Made by a program: the position numbers and the translations under genes. A stretch of DNA of 64,000 nt from Variovorax davisae (GTDB lineage: Bacteria; Pseudomonadota; Gammaproteobacteria; Burkholderiales; Burkholderiaceae_C): assembly GCF_030316845.1 (NCBI RefSeq), contig NZ_JASZYS010000001.1:558001-622000 (forward strand), read 5' to 3'. Positions 32,079-41,056 of this stretch are shown here, one piece after another (position 1 is the stretch's first letter; every line of letters begins with the position of its first letter). The notes under the pieces are model-generated. The model saw nothing but the letters and a program-made list of their open reading frames with translations, was not told the DNA's origin and made no database searches.

Positions 32079-32942
32079 ATGTCCAGCCGTTCCATTGAGC
32101 AACCCGTTGCCGCCGCCTCCACGGCGGCTGCCCGGGGCGCCGAGACCGATATCCGCATCGAATTGCCGGATCGGGAGCCGGTGCAGGCCCGCCTGTACGG
32201 CGTGCGGCCGCGCGGGGCGACCGTGCCGCTGGTGCTGCATTTCCATGGCGGCACCTTCGTCTGCGGCGACCTCGACAACGGCCGCAACGTGGCCCGGCTG
32301 CTGGCCGGTGCCGGCGCCGTGGTGGTCTCGCTGGACTACCCGCTGGCGCCCAAGGCGCCGTTCCCGGAGCCGATCGAGGTCGGCTTCGCGGCGCTCGAAT
32401 GGCTCTACAAGCAGCGCGCCAAGCTGGCCGGCAAGGGCGCCGAGGTGTTCCTGGCGGGCGAGGAGGCCGGTGGCAACCTGGCAGCCGCGGTGGCGCTGAT
32501 GGCGCGCGACCGGGCCCACCCGCCGTTGGCCGGCCAGATCCTGCTGTCGCCGATGCTGGACCCCTGCGCCGGCACCGCGTCGCTGCGCCAGGCCACGGGC
32601 GACGCCACCCAGTGCAAATGGGCCTCGGGGTGGCAGGAATACCTCAAGCGCCCGGTCAATGCGACCCATCCCTATGCGGTGCCGGGCGGGTCGCTCCGGC
32701 TGGCGCAGGTGGCGCGGACCCTGGTGCTGGTCGGCAAGGACGACCCGATGCGCGACGAGGCGCTGAACTTCGCGCGCCGGCTCGGCGAAGCCGGCATCGC
32801 GGTCACCAGCAGCGTGCTGCCCGGCGCGGCGAACTGGCCCGAGGCGCTCTACGAACCCGAGGGTTCGGGCTGCGCGGCCTGCGAGGCGGCGGTGCAGAAG
32901 CACTTCCGCGACTTCTTCAGCGCGGCGCCACCGCCGCACTGA
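32079..32942 (+). CDS. Alpha/beta-hydrolase (HSL family) homologue lacking catalytic Ser and His
   Basis: 287 residues with the fold of hormone-sensitive-lipase-like esterases: oxyanion motif HFHGGTF (54-60), LDYPLAPKAPFPEPIE, and an acid-bearing GKDDPMRDEALNFARRL. The nucleophile elbow, G-D-S-A-G-G-N in active members, reads GEEAGGN (127-133), so Ser is Glu129. The segment that should hold the catalytic His reads LPGAANWPEAL. Reading frame and flanks are intact, so this is not decay. Likely a non-catalytic ligand-binding or partner protein. A TATATT -10-like box is at 32043-32048. It precedes the RND trio on the same strand. Confidence 0.85.
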   Translation: MSSRSIEQPVAAASTAAARGAETDIRIELPDREPVQARLYGVRPRGATVPLVLHFHGGTFVCGDLDNGRNVARLLAGAGAVVVSLDYPLAPKAPFPEPIEVGFAALEWLYKQRAKLAGKGAEVFLAGEEAGGNLAAAVALMARDRAHPPLAGQILLSPMLDPCAGTASLRQATGDATQCKWASGWQEYLKRPVNATHPYAVPGGSLRLAQVARTLVLVGKDDPMRDEALNFARRLGEAGIAVTSSVLPGAANWPEALYEPEGSGCAACEAAVQKHFRDFFSAAPPPH

Positions 32943-32946
32943 GCGA

Positions 32947-32970
32947 CGGCGCACGGCAGGCCGTGCGCCG
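32947..32970 (+). promoter_or_regulatory. First stem-loop of the RND operon leader
   Basis: cggcgcacgg-cagg-ccgtgcgccg, perfect 10-bp arms with a 4-nt loop, 4 nt after the hydrolase stop. Two more hairpins follow: gttccg/cggaac (32974-32991) and cgaggtg-aagg-cacctcg (33005-33022). Confidence 0.6.
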
Positions 32971-33044
32971 CAGGTTCCGGTCACACGGAACTCCCTGAAC
33001 AGACCGAGGTGAAGGCACCTCGAAACCGACGGCGCCAGTCCGCC

Positions 33045-33073
33045 GCGGGGCGGCGTTCGCCCCGCAACTTTTT
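33045..33073 (+). terminator. Intrinsic terminator or attenuator before the RND operon
   Basis: gcggggcg-gcgtt-cgccccgc, perfect 8-bp arms, then aac and five T. It is the fourth stem-loop in a row after the hydrolase stop and lies 75 nt before the adaptor ATG. It either ends the hydrolase transcript or attenuates read-through into the pump genes. Confidence 0.7.
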
Positions 33074-33147
33074 CCCTACCGCTGTCCTGCGCCACCCGCG
33101 CGGGAGGGCGGCGTGTTTTCCAAGCGTCACCCCAAAGGACCTTCATC

Positions 33148-34392
33148 ATGTCGAACCCTCAACCTTCCTCCCCGGCCCGACGCCGCCTCTGGCCCGCCGT
33201 GACGGGCGTCACGGCGCTGGTGGCGATCGCCTGCGCCGCGCTCGGCTTCCACAGCCTGCATGCCCAGGCCAGCGACGCCACGGCCGTGGCGGCGCCGCGT
33301 GCCACGCCGGTGTCGGTGGCGACGGTGGCCGCGACCGAAGTCAACACCTGGGACGAGTTCTCGGGCCGGCTCGAGGCGGTCGAGCGGGTCGACGTGCGAT
33401 CGCGGGTGGCCGGCGCCGTGCAGGCGGTGCACTTCCGCGAAGGGGCGCTGGTCAAGCAGGGCGAACTGCTGATCACCATCGACCCGGCGCCCTATGCGGC
33501 CGAAGTGGACCGTGCCGAAGCCCAGGTCGCCTCGGCCCAGGCCCGCGTCTCGTTCACGCGCAGCGAGCAGGAGCGCGCCCGCCGCCTGTGGGACGAGAAG
33601 GCGATCGCCCAGCGCGAGCTCGACGAGCGCACCAATGCCGGCCGCGAGGCCGAGGCCAACCTGCGCGCCGCCCAGGCCTCGCTGCAGAGCGCGCGCCTGA
33701 ACCTCGGCTACACCCAGGTCCGGGCCCCGGTCGCGGGGCGCACCGGCAAGCTCGAGGTGACGGTCGGCAACCTGGTCGCGGCCGGTCCCGGCGCGCCGGT
33801 GCTGACCACGCTGGTGTCGGTCAGCCCGATCTATGCGAGCTTCGATGCCGACGAGCAGGTCGTGGTGCGGGCCCTGAAGGAGATGCCCGGCGGCGCCAGT
33901 GCGCGCGGTCGCATCGAGGGCATCCCGGTGCAGATGGGCACCGCGGCCAGCGACGGCACGCCGTTCCAGGGCCGGCTGCAGCTGATCGACAACCAGGTCG
34001 ACGCCAAGAGCGGCACGGTGCGGGTGCGCGCCGCCTTCGACAACGCCGACGGCGCCTTGATTCCCGGCCAGTTCGCGCGCATCCGCATGGGCCAGGCGCG
34101 CAACGACACGGCCCTGCTGGTCAACGAACGGGCGGTCGGCACCGACCAGAACAAGAAGTTCGTGCTGGTGGTCGGCGCCGACAACAAGGCCGAGTACCGC
34201 GAGGTCGCGCTGGGCGCGCCGGTGGATGGGCTGCGGGTGGTCACCAAGGGCCTGAAGGCGGGCGAGCGGGTGGTCGTCAACGGCCTGCAGCACGTGCGCC
34301 CGGGCGCACTGGTGGCGCCGCAGGCGGTGGGCATGGACGCCAAGGCCGAACTGGCGCCGCCGACGCAGCGCGTGGCGGACGCGAAATCCTGA
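33148..34392 (+). CDS. RND efflux periplasmic adaptor (MexE/AcrA type)
   Basis: Membrane-fusion protein of 414 residues linking pump and outer-membrane channel. N-terminal signal or anchor helix (about 15-38), lipoyl halves around VDVRSRVAGAVQAVHFREGALVKQGELL and VRAPVAGRTGKLEVTVGNLV, a coiled-coil hairpin between them (about 118-180), and beta-barrel and membrane-proximal domains. AAAGGA is eight bases before the ATG. First gene of the pump trio; 22 nt to the permease gene. Confidence 0.92.
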   Translation: MSNPQPSSPARRRLWPAVTGVTALVAIACAALGFHSLHAQASDATAVAAPRATPVSVATVAATEVNTWDEFSGRLEAVERVDVRSRVAGAVQAVHFREGALVKQGELLITIDPAPYAAEVDRAEAQVASAQARVSFTRSEQERARRLWDEKAIAQRELDERTNAGREAEANLRAAQASLQSARLNLGYTQVRAPVAGRTGKLEVTVGNLVAAGPGAPVLTTLVSVSPIYASFDADEQVVVRALKEMPGGASARGRIEGIPVQMGTAASDGTPFQGRLQLIDNQVDAKSGTVRVRAAFDNADGALIPGQFARIRMGQARNDTALLVNERAVGTDQNKKFVLVVGADNKAEYREVALGAPVDGLRVVTKGLKAGERVVVNGLQHVRPGALVAPQAVGMDAKAELAPPTQRVADAKS

Positions 34393-34414
34393 TCCCGCGG
34401 GCGGGGGAAACATC

Positions 34415-37400
34415 ATGAATCTATCCAAGTTCTTCATCGACCGGCCGATCTTTGCCGGCGTGCTGTCGCTGCTGATGCTGATCGCCGGCCTGATCGCGCT
34501 GCGCGGGCTGCCGATCTCCGAGTACCCGGAAGTGGCCCCGCCGTCGGTGGTGGTGCGGGCCCAGTACCCGGGCGCCAATCCGAAGGTGATCGCCGAGACC
34601 GTGGCGACGCCGCTGGAGGAGTCGATCAACGGCGTCGAAGGCATGCTCTACATGGGCAGCCAGGCGACCACCGACGGTGTGATGACGCTGACCGTCACCT
34701 TCAAGCTCGGCACCGACCCCGACAAGGCGCAGCAGCTGGTGCAGAACCGCGTCTCGCAAGCCGAGCCGCGGCTGCCCGAGGAAGTGCGCCGGCTCGGCGT
34801 CACGACCGTGAAAAGCGCACCCGACCTGACGATGGTGGTGCACCTGGTGTCGCCCAACGACCGCTACGACATCAACTACCTGCGCAACTACGCGGTGCTG
34901 AACGTCAAGGACCGGCTGGCGCGCATCCCCGGCGTCGGGCAGGTGCAGATCTTCGGCGGCGGCGAGTACTCGATGCGGGTCTGGCTCGATCCGCAGAAGG
35001 TGGCGCAGCGCGGCCTCTCGGCCAGCGACGTGGTGGCCGCGATCCGCGGCCAGAACGTGCAGGCCGCGGCCGGCGTGGTCGGCGCCTCGCCGGGCCTGTC
35101 GGGCGTCGACATGCAGTTGTCGATCAATGCCCAGGGCCGCCTGCAGAGCGAGGAAGAGTTCGGCGACATCATCGTCAAGACCGGCACCGACGGCGCCGTG
35201 ACGCGGCTGCGCGACATCGGCCGCCTCGAGATGGGCGCGGCCGACTACTCGCTGCGCTCGCTGCTGAACAACGACGCGGCGGTCGGCATCGGCGTGTTCC
35301 AGGCACCGGGCTCCAACGCGCTGGACATCTCGCGCGACGTCCGCAAGACCATGGACGAGATCGCCAGGAACATGCCCGAGGGCGTGGAGTTTCGCATCGC
35401 CTACGACCCGACCCAGTTCGTGCGGGCCTCGATCGAATCGGTGGTCCACACGCTGCTGGAGGCGATCGCGCTGGTGGTGCTGGTGGTGATCCTGTTCCTG
35501 CAGACCTGGCGCGCCTCGATCATCCCGCTGCTGGCGGTGCCGGTGTCGGTGATCGGCACCTTCGCCGTGCTGCACCTGCTGGGCTTCTCGATCAACGCGC
35601 TGAGCCTGTTCGGGCTGGTGCTGGCGATCGGCATCGTGGTCGACGACGCGATCGTGGTGGTGGAGAACGTCGAGCGCAACATCGAGGCCGGCCTGACGCC
35701 GCGCGAAGCCACGTACCGCGCGATGCGCGAGGTGTCGGGGCCGATCATCGCGATCGCGCTGGTGCTGGTCGCGGTGTTCGTTCCGCTGGCCTTCATCAGC
35801 GGGCTCACGGGCCAGTTCTACCGCCAGTTCGCGGTCACGATCGCGATCTCGACGGTGATCTCGGCGATCAACTCGCTGACCTTGTCGCCAGCGCTCGCGG
35901 CGCTGCTGCTGCGCAGCCACGACGCGCCCCGGGACGCGCTGACGCGCGGCATGGACCGGGTCTTCGGCGGCGTCTTCCGCGGCTTCAACAAGCTCTTCCA
36001 CCGCGGCGCCGAGGCCTACAGCGGCGGCGTGCGGCGCGTGATCTCGCGCAAGACGCTGATGCTGGTGGTCTACCTGGCGCTGGTCGGCGTCACCTTCGGC
36101 CTCTTCAAGGCGGTGCCCAGCGGCTTCGTGCCGGCGCAGGACAAGCAGTACCTGATCGGCTTCGCGCAGCTGCCCGACGGCGCCACGCTGGACCGCACCG
36201 AGGACGTGATCCAGCGCATGGGCGAGATCATGAAGAAGAACCCGAACGTCGAGGACGCGATCGCCTTCCCGGGCCTGTCGATCAACGGCTTCACCAACAG
36301 CTCCAACTCCGGCATCGTGTTCGCGACGCTCAAGCCCTTTGCCGAGCGCAAGCGGGCCGACCAGAGCGGCGGCGCCATCGCCGGCCAGCTGAACCAGCAG
36401 TTCGCCGGCATCCAGGAGGCCTTCATCGTGATGTTCCCGCCGCCGCCGGTGGCCGGGCTCGGCACCACGGGCGGCTTCAAGCTGCAGCTGGAGGATCGCG
36501 CATCGGTCGGCTACGAGGCGATGGACGGCGCGGTCAAGGCCTTCATGGCCAAGGCCTCGCAGGCGCCCGAGCTCACGGGCCTGTTCACCAGCTGGCAGGT
36601 CAACGTGCCGCAGCTCTACGCCGACATCGACCGCACCAAGGCGCGGCAGCTCGGCGTGCCGGTGACCGACATCTTCGACACCATGCAGATCTACCTCGGC
36701 AGCCTGTATGCGAACGACTTCAACAAGTTCGGCCGCACCTACAGCGTGCGGGTCCAGGCCGATGCGCCGTACCGCGCCCGCGCCGAGGACGTGGGCCTGC
36801 TGAAGGTGCGCTCGACCTCGGGCGAGATGGTGCCGCTGTCGGCGCTCATGAAGGTCAATTCGAGCTTCGGGCCGGAACGCGCCATGCGCTACAACGGCTA
36901 CCTGGCCGCCGACGTCAACGGCGGGCCGGCACCGGGCTATTCCTCGGGCCAGGCGCAGGACGCGATCGAGCGCATCGCGGCCGAGACCCTGCCCAAGGGC
37001 GTGAGCTACGAATGGACCGAACTGACCTACCAGGAGATCCTGGCCGGGAACTCGGCGCTGCTGGTGTTCCCGCTGGCGATCCTGCTGGTGTTCCTGGTGC
37101 TGGCGGCGCAGTACGAGAGCCTGACCCTGCCGCTGGCGATCATCCTGATCGTGCCGATGGGCATCCTGGCCGCGATGACCGGCGTCTGGCTGTCCCACGG
37201 CGACAACAACGTCTTCACGCAGATCGGGCTGATCGTGCTGGTCGGGCTGAGTGCCAAGAACGCGATCCTGATCGTGGAGTTCGCGCGCGAACTCGAGTTC
37301 GCCGGGCGCCCGCCGATCCAGGCCGCGATCGAGGCCAGCCGGCTGCGGCTGCGCCCGATCCTGATGACCTCGCTGGCCTTCGTGATGGGCGTGCTGCCGC

Positions 37401-37672
37401 TGGTGCTCGCCACCGGCGCCGGCGCCGAGATGCGCTCGGCGATGGGGGTGGCGGTGTTCGCCGGGATGATCGGCGTGACCGCCTTCGGCCTGTTCCTGAC
37501 GCCGGTTTTCTATGTCGCGGTGCGAAAGATGGCCGGCAACCGCCCGCTCAAGCTGCATGGCGAGGTGCCGCACGTCGATGCCTTCGTGTCGGCCGACCAT
37601 CCGGCCGGCGGCGGCGGCGCGGGCGGCGGACTGCACCCTGCGCCTGCCGCACCGCTGCATGACAACGTCTAG
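34415..37672 (+). CDS. RND efflux permease, hydrophobe/amphiphile exporter family
   Basis: Proton-driven inner-membrane pump of 1085 residues, 12 membrane helices and two large periplasmic loops. MNLSKFFIDRPIFAGVLSLL start is typical. Proton-relay residues are in place: the DD pair in GIVVDDAIVVVENVERN and the Lys in GLSAKNAILIVEFA. The HAE1 hallmark LPISEYPEVAPPSV is present. Closest in character to MexF. The C-terminus ends in a Gly/Ala/Pro-rich tail. Substrate not predictable; a LysR-controlled trio of this type commonly exports amphiphilic antibiotics or aromatic compounds. Confidence 0.95.
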   Translation: MNLSKFFIDRPIFAGVLSLLMLIAGLIALRGLPISEYPEVAPPSVVVRAQYPGANPKVIAETVATPLEESINGVEGMLYMGSQATTDGVMTLTVTFKLGTDPDKAQQLVQNRVSQAEPRLPEEVRRLGVTTVKSAPDLTMVVHLVSPNDRYDINYLRNYAVLNVKDRLARIPGVGQVQIFGGGEYSMRVWLDPQKVAQRGLSASDVVAAIRGQNVQAAAGVVGASPGLSGVDMQLSINAQGRLQSEEEFGDIIVKTGTDGAVTRLRDIGRLEMGAADYSLRSLLNNDAAVGIGVFQAPGSNALDISRDVRKTMDEIARNMPEGVEFRIAYDPTQFVRASIESVVHTLLEAIALVVLVVILFLQTWRASIIPLLAVPVSVIGTFAVLHLLGFSINALSLFGLVLAIGIVVDDAIVVVENVERNIEAGLTPREATYRAMREVSGPIIAIALVLVAVFVPLAFISGLTGQFYRQFAVTIAISTVISAINSLTLSPALAALLLRSHDAPRDALTRGMDRVFGGVFRGFNKLFHRGAEAYSGGVRRVISRKTLMLVVYLALVGVTFGLFKAVPSGFVPAQDKQYLIGFAQLPDGATLDRTEDVIQRMGEIMKKNPNVEDAIAFPGLSINGFTNSSNSGIVFATLKPFAERKRADQSGGAIAGQLNQQFAGIQEAFIVMFPPPPVAGLGTTGGFKLQLEDRASVGYEAMDGAVKAFMAKASQAPELTGLFTSWQVNVPQLYADIDRTKARQLGVPVTDIFDTMQIYLGSLYANDFNKFGRTYSVRVQADAPYRARAEDVGLLKVRSTSGEMVPLSALMKVNSSFGPERAMRYNGYLAADVNGGPAPGYSSGQAQDAIERIAAETLPKGVSYEWTELTYQEILAGNSALLVFPLAILLVFLVLAAQYESLTLPLAIILIVPMGILAAMTGVWLSHGDNNVFTQIGLIVLVGLSAKNAILIVEFARELEFAGRPPIQAAIEASRLRLRPILMTSLAFVMGVLPLVLATGAGAEMRSAMGVAVFAGMIGVTAFGLFLTPVFYVAVRKMAGNRPLKLHGEVPHVDAFVSADHPAGGGGAGGGLHPAPAAPLHDNV

Positions 37673-37702
37673 GCCCTCCTGCCTTCCCAAAGAAAGTCGA
37701 TC

Positions 37703-39187
37703 ATGAAATCAACCATCGAAACCCGAGGCGGGACCTGGCGCGCCACGCTGCTGCCCTTGCTCGCCGCGCTGGTGCTGGCCGGCTGCGCGACCGCGCCGGC
37801 CGAACTGCCGACCTTCACCCCGCCGGCCCAGTTCAAGGAGCAGGCCGCCGACACCCAGGGCAACTGGACCCGGACCCAGCCGGCCGAGGCGCAGCCGCGC
37901 GGCGACTGGTGGCGCAGCTTCAACGACCCGGTGCTCGACCGGCTGGTCGAGCGCGCGGACGCCCGCAACACCAGCATCCAGGCGGCGGCGGCGCGGCTGG
38001 CCGAGGCGCGGGCCCTGGCGCGCAGCACCGATGCCGACCGCGCGCCGCAGATCGGCCTGGGCGCCGGGGCCTCGCGCAGTGCCGGGCTCGACCGGAACCA
38101 GAGCCCGCGGCCCTCGACCCTGGTGCGGGCCGGCGTCGATTTCTCCTACGAACTCGATCTGTTCGGCAAGCTCTCGGGCGCCAGCGATGCCGCGCGCCTC
38201 GACGCCGATTCGCGCGCCGGCCTGCTGCAGAGCACGCGCCTGCTGGTCCAGGCCGAGGTGGCCCAGACCTACCTGGCGCTGCGCGCGGTCGATGCCGAGC
38301 GGGTGCTGGTGCGCGACACGGTCGCGGCCTACCGCGACACGCTGCGCCTGACGCAGAGCCGCGAGCGGGCGGGCGACGTGGCCGAGCTCGATGTGGCGCG
38401 GGTCGAGACCGAGGTCGCTTCCAACGAGTCCGATGCGATGACGCTGGACCGCCGCCGGGCCGAACTGGAGCACGCCCTGGCGGTGCTGGTCGGCGACCTG
38501 GCGTCCGACTTCGACGTCGGCGCCGGCGAGTGGTCCACCGCCTTGCCGACGATCCCGCCGGGCGTGCCCGCCACCGTGCTGACCCGCCGGCCCGACATCT
38601 CGGCGGCGCAGAAGTCGGTGCTGGCGGCGCAGGCGCGGGTCGGCGTCGCGCAGGCGGCCTGGTTCCCCGACATCGCGCTGACCGGCGGCGGCGGCTATGC
38701 CTCCTCCGACATCGGCGACCTGCTGAAGTGGTCGGCGCGCTCCTGGGGCATCGGGGCCTTGCTGGCGCTGCCGGTGTTCGACGGCGGCCGGCGCGAGGCG
38801 GGCGTGCAGGGCGCGTCGGCGCAGCTCGACGGCGCACTGGCCAGCTACCGCACGCAGGTGCTGGTCGCCTTCAAGGAAGTGGAGGACCAGCTGTCGTCGC
38901 TGCGCATCCTCGCCCAGCAGTCTGGCGTGCAGGCCAAGGCCGTGGCGTCGGCCGAGCGCGCCACCACGCTGTCGGACTCGCGCTACCGCAACGGCATGAT
39001 CAGCCAGCTCGACCTGCTCGACGCGCGCCGCAGCGAACTCAGCAACCGGCGCCAGGCGCTGCAGGTGAAGTCGGCGCAGTACCAGGCGACCGTGGGCCTG
39101 ATCCGGGCGCTGGGCGGCAGCTGGGATGCGCAGGCGGTGGCGCTCGCGCCGCCGGGCGACCGGCAGGCGCAGGTGGCGGCGCGCTGA
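37703..39187 (+). CDS. Outer-membrane efflux channel lipoprotein (NodT/OprN family)
   Basis: TolC-fold channel of 494 residues. Signal with lipobox LVLAGC (acylated Cys near residue 28). Two repeated halves: a first with PRGDWWRSFNDPVLDRLVERA and a second with FKEVEDQLSSLRILAQQS. RRPDISAAQKSVLAAQARVGVAQAAWFPDI is typical of the family. Completes the tripartite pump with the two genes before it; AAAGAAAG stands before the ATG. Confidence 0.93.
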   Translation: MKSTIETRGGTWRATLLPLLAALVLAGCATAPAELPTFTPPAQFKEQAADTQGNWTRTQPAEAQPRGDWWRSFNDPVLDRLVERADARNTSIQAAAARLAEARALARSTDADRAPQIGLGAGASRSAGLDRNQSPRPSTLVRAGVDFSYELDLFGKLSGASDAARLDADSRAGLLQSTRLLVQAEVAQTYLALRAVDAERVLVRDTVAAYRDTLRLTQSRERAGDVAELDVARVETEVASNESDAMTLDRRRAELEHALAVLVGDLASDFDVGAGEWSTALPTIPPGVPATVLTRRPDISAAQKSVLAAQARVGVAQAAWFPDIALTGGGGYASSDIGDLLKWSARSWGIGALLALPVFDGGRREAGVQGASAQLDGALASYRTQVLVAFKEVEDQLSSLRILAQQSGVQAKAVASAERATTLSDSRYRNGMISQLDLLDARRSELSNRRQALQVKSAQYQATVGLIRALGGSWDAQAVALAPPGDRQAQVAAR

Positions 39188-39209
39188 GCGGCCCCGGCCG
39201 TGCGGCCGT

Positions 39210-39458
39210 TCAGCGCCCCATCGGCAGGCCGTGGAAGGCGCTGTGCGCCCAGCCGTCGGGATCGGCCAGCTTGCGCAGCTGGTGCGCGCCCATCACGAGC
39301 GCGTTCGCGTAGCTGGCCTGCGGGTTGGCGGCGCAGTAGATGCCGGTGTAGTGGATCGCTTCGGCGGCGTCGCTGGGGAGGGCTTCCAGGATCACCCAGA
39401 AGAACTGGTTCTTGTCGCGCTCTTCGACCGTGAGCGCTATGTCGCGTAAGCCTGGCAT
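39210..39458 (-). CDS. Conserved-looking hypothetical protein
   Basis: 82 residues, soluble, no signal peptide. Contains VEERDKNQFFWVILEAL and HYTGIYCAANPQASYANALVMGAH. Not recognised as a known domain. It converges on the efflux channel gene and is divergent from cobQ. Codon use fits the genome, and the protein has normal composition, unlike shadow frames here, which are Arg-rich. Confidence 0.6.
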   Translation of the reverse strand: MPGLRDIALTVEERDKNQFFWVILEALPSDAAEAIHYTGIYCAANPQASYANALVMGAHQLRKLADPDGWAHSAFHGLPMGR

Positions 39459-39583
39459 TCGCCGTGGTTCCCTTTTTTCGTCATGGCGTCGAAGGTAAGG
39501 GTGAAATGCATGAATGCTTTAGGATTCATTTCAAGCCGGTTGCGGGGATCGTGAGGAAGATCACGTAAAGGACAATCGCGCTC

Positions 39584-41056
39584 ATGAATTCCAAAGTGCC
39601 AGGCGGCCGGGCCCGCTGCGTCATGGTCCTCGGCACCACCAGCGGCGCCGGCAAGAGCTGGCTGGCGACCGCGCTGTGCCGCTGGTTCGCGCGCCAGGGC
39701 CTGCGGGTGGCGCCGTTCAAGGCGCAGAACATGAGCAACAACGCCCGCGTGGTGGCGGGCGGGGAGATCGGCAGCGCCCAGTACTTCCAGGCGCTGGCGG
39801 CGCGCGCCGAGCCCGATGTGCGCATGAACCCGCTGCTGCTCAAGCCCGAGCGCGACACCCACAGCCAGGTGGTGCTGATGGGGCAGGTGAGCCCCGAGCT
39901 CACGGCCTTGCCCTGGCGCGGACGCAGCGAGCGCGTGTGGCCGCAGATCGCGCAAGCGCTCGATGCATTGCGTGCCGAGAACGACGTGGTGGTCATCGAG
40001 GGCGCGGGCTCGCCCGCCGAGATCAACCTGATGGCCAGCGACATCGTCAACCTGCGCGTGGCGCGGCACGCCGATGCGCGCTGCCTGCTGGTCACCGACA
40101 TCGACCGGGGCGGGGCCTTCGCGCATCTCTACGGCACCTGGGCGCTGATGCCGGCTGCCGACCGCGCTTTGATCGCCGGCTTCGTGCTCAACAAGTTCCG
40201 CGGCGATGCCGCGCTGCTCGCGCCGGCGCCGCAGGAACTGCAGGCGCTGACCGGCGTGCCGACGGTGGCGACGCTGCCCATGTGGTGGCAGCACGGCCTG
40301 CCGGAAGAGGACGGCGTCTTCGACGACCGCAGCGTGGCGACGGGCGGCGCGGTCACGCGCACCATCGCCGTGGTCGCCTATCCGCGGATCAGCAACCTGG
40401 ATGAATTCCAGCCGCTCAAGAACATCGCCGGGGTGCGCCTGCGCTGGGCCCGCAGCCCGGCCGACGTGGCCGGCGCCGACTGGATCATCCTGCCCGGCTC
40501 GAAGAACACGAGCGGCGATCTCGCCTGGCTGCGCGCGCAGGGCCTCGATCGCGCGGTGGCGGCGCATGCGGCCCGCGGCGGCGCCGTGCTCGGCATCTGC
40601 GGCGGGCTGCAGATGCTCGGCGAGGCGCTGATCGATCCGCACGGGGTCGACGGCAACGGGCCGGGGCTCGGGCTGCTGCCGGTGGTCACCGTCTTTGCCG
40701 CCGACAAGACCGTTCGCCACCGCGAGGCGACGTTCTCGACGCTGACCGGCCCGTGGGCCGCGTTGTCCGGCCTGCGCGTGCGCGGCTACGAGATCCATCA
40801 TGGCCGGACGGCCGAGCATGCCGCCATGGCGGCCGCCGGCGACCGTGCCACGGCGGTCATGGCAGACGATCTCGCGTGGCAGAACGGTGCCGGCCATGTG
40901 CTCGGCCTCTACCTGCACGGCCTCTTCGAGGACCCCGGGGCGCTCCAGGCGATGTTCGGCGTCGAGGCGCGTACCCTCGACGCCGTGTTCGACGGCCTGG
41001 CCGATCACATCGATTCCCACTTTGAACCGGGCGTGCTGCGCGCCCTCATCGAATGA
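39584..41056 (+). CDS. cobQ: Cobyric acid synthase
   Basis: Amidates adenosylcobyrinic a,c-diamide at four side chains with glutamine. 490 residues. N-terminal P-loop-like GTTSGAGKSWLATALCRW and FKAQNMSNNARVV; C-terminal glutaminase domain with nucleophile C339 in GICGGLQMLGEAL and His in YEIHHGRT. Starts the second cobalamin block on the same strand as the first. The 125 nt upstream (39459-39583) hold small dyads (cgtga/tcacg at 39550-39565) but no B12 box. Coupled by ATGA to cobT. Confidence 0.94.
   Translation: MNSKVPGGRARCVMVLGTTSGAGKSWLATALCRWFARQGLRVAPFKAQNMSNNARVVAGGEIGSAQYFQALAARAEPDVRMNPLLLKPERDTHSQVVLMGQVSPELTALPWRGRSERVWPQIAQALDALRAENDVVVIEGAGSPAEINLMASDIVNLRVARHADARCLLVTDIDRGGAFAHLYGTWALMPAADRALIAGFVLNKFRGDAALLAPAPQELQALTGVPTVATLPMWWQHGLPEEDGVFDDRSVATGGAVTRTIAVVAYPRISNLDEFQPLKNIAGVRLRWARSPADVAGADWIILPGSKNTSGDLAWLRAQGLDRAVAAHAARGGAVLGICGGLQMLGEALIDPHGVDGNGPGLGLLPVVTVFAADKTVRHREATFSTLTGPWAALSGLRVRGYEIHHGRTAEHAAMAAAGDRATAVMADDLAWQNGAGHVLGLYLHGLFEDPGALQAMFGVEARTLDAVFDGLADHIDSHFEPGVLRALIE

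Noticed and set aside
32079..32942. Hydrolase as a decaying pseudogene
   Set aside because: Full length, no frameshift or stop, and conserved fold motifs around the altered residues; selective loss of catalytic residues is more likely.
34421..37690. Open frame of more than 1,000 codons antisense to the RND permease
   Set aside because: Composition (His/Arg/Asp-rich, low complexity) is that of a shadow frame; the plus-strand pump is unmistakable.
39459..39583. Second cobalamin riboswitch before cobQ
   Set aside because: No B12 box and no CCCGCAAC-like core in these 125 nt; only short dyads.
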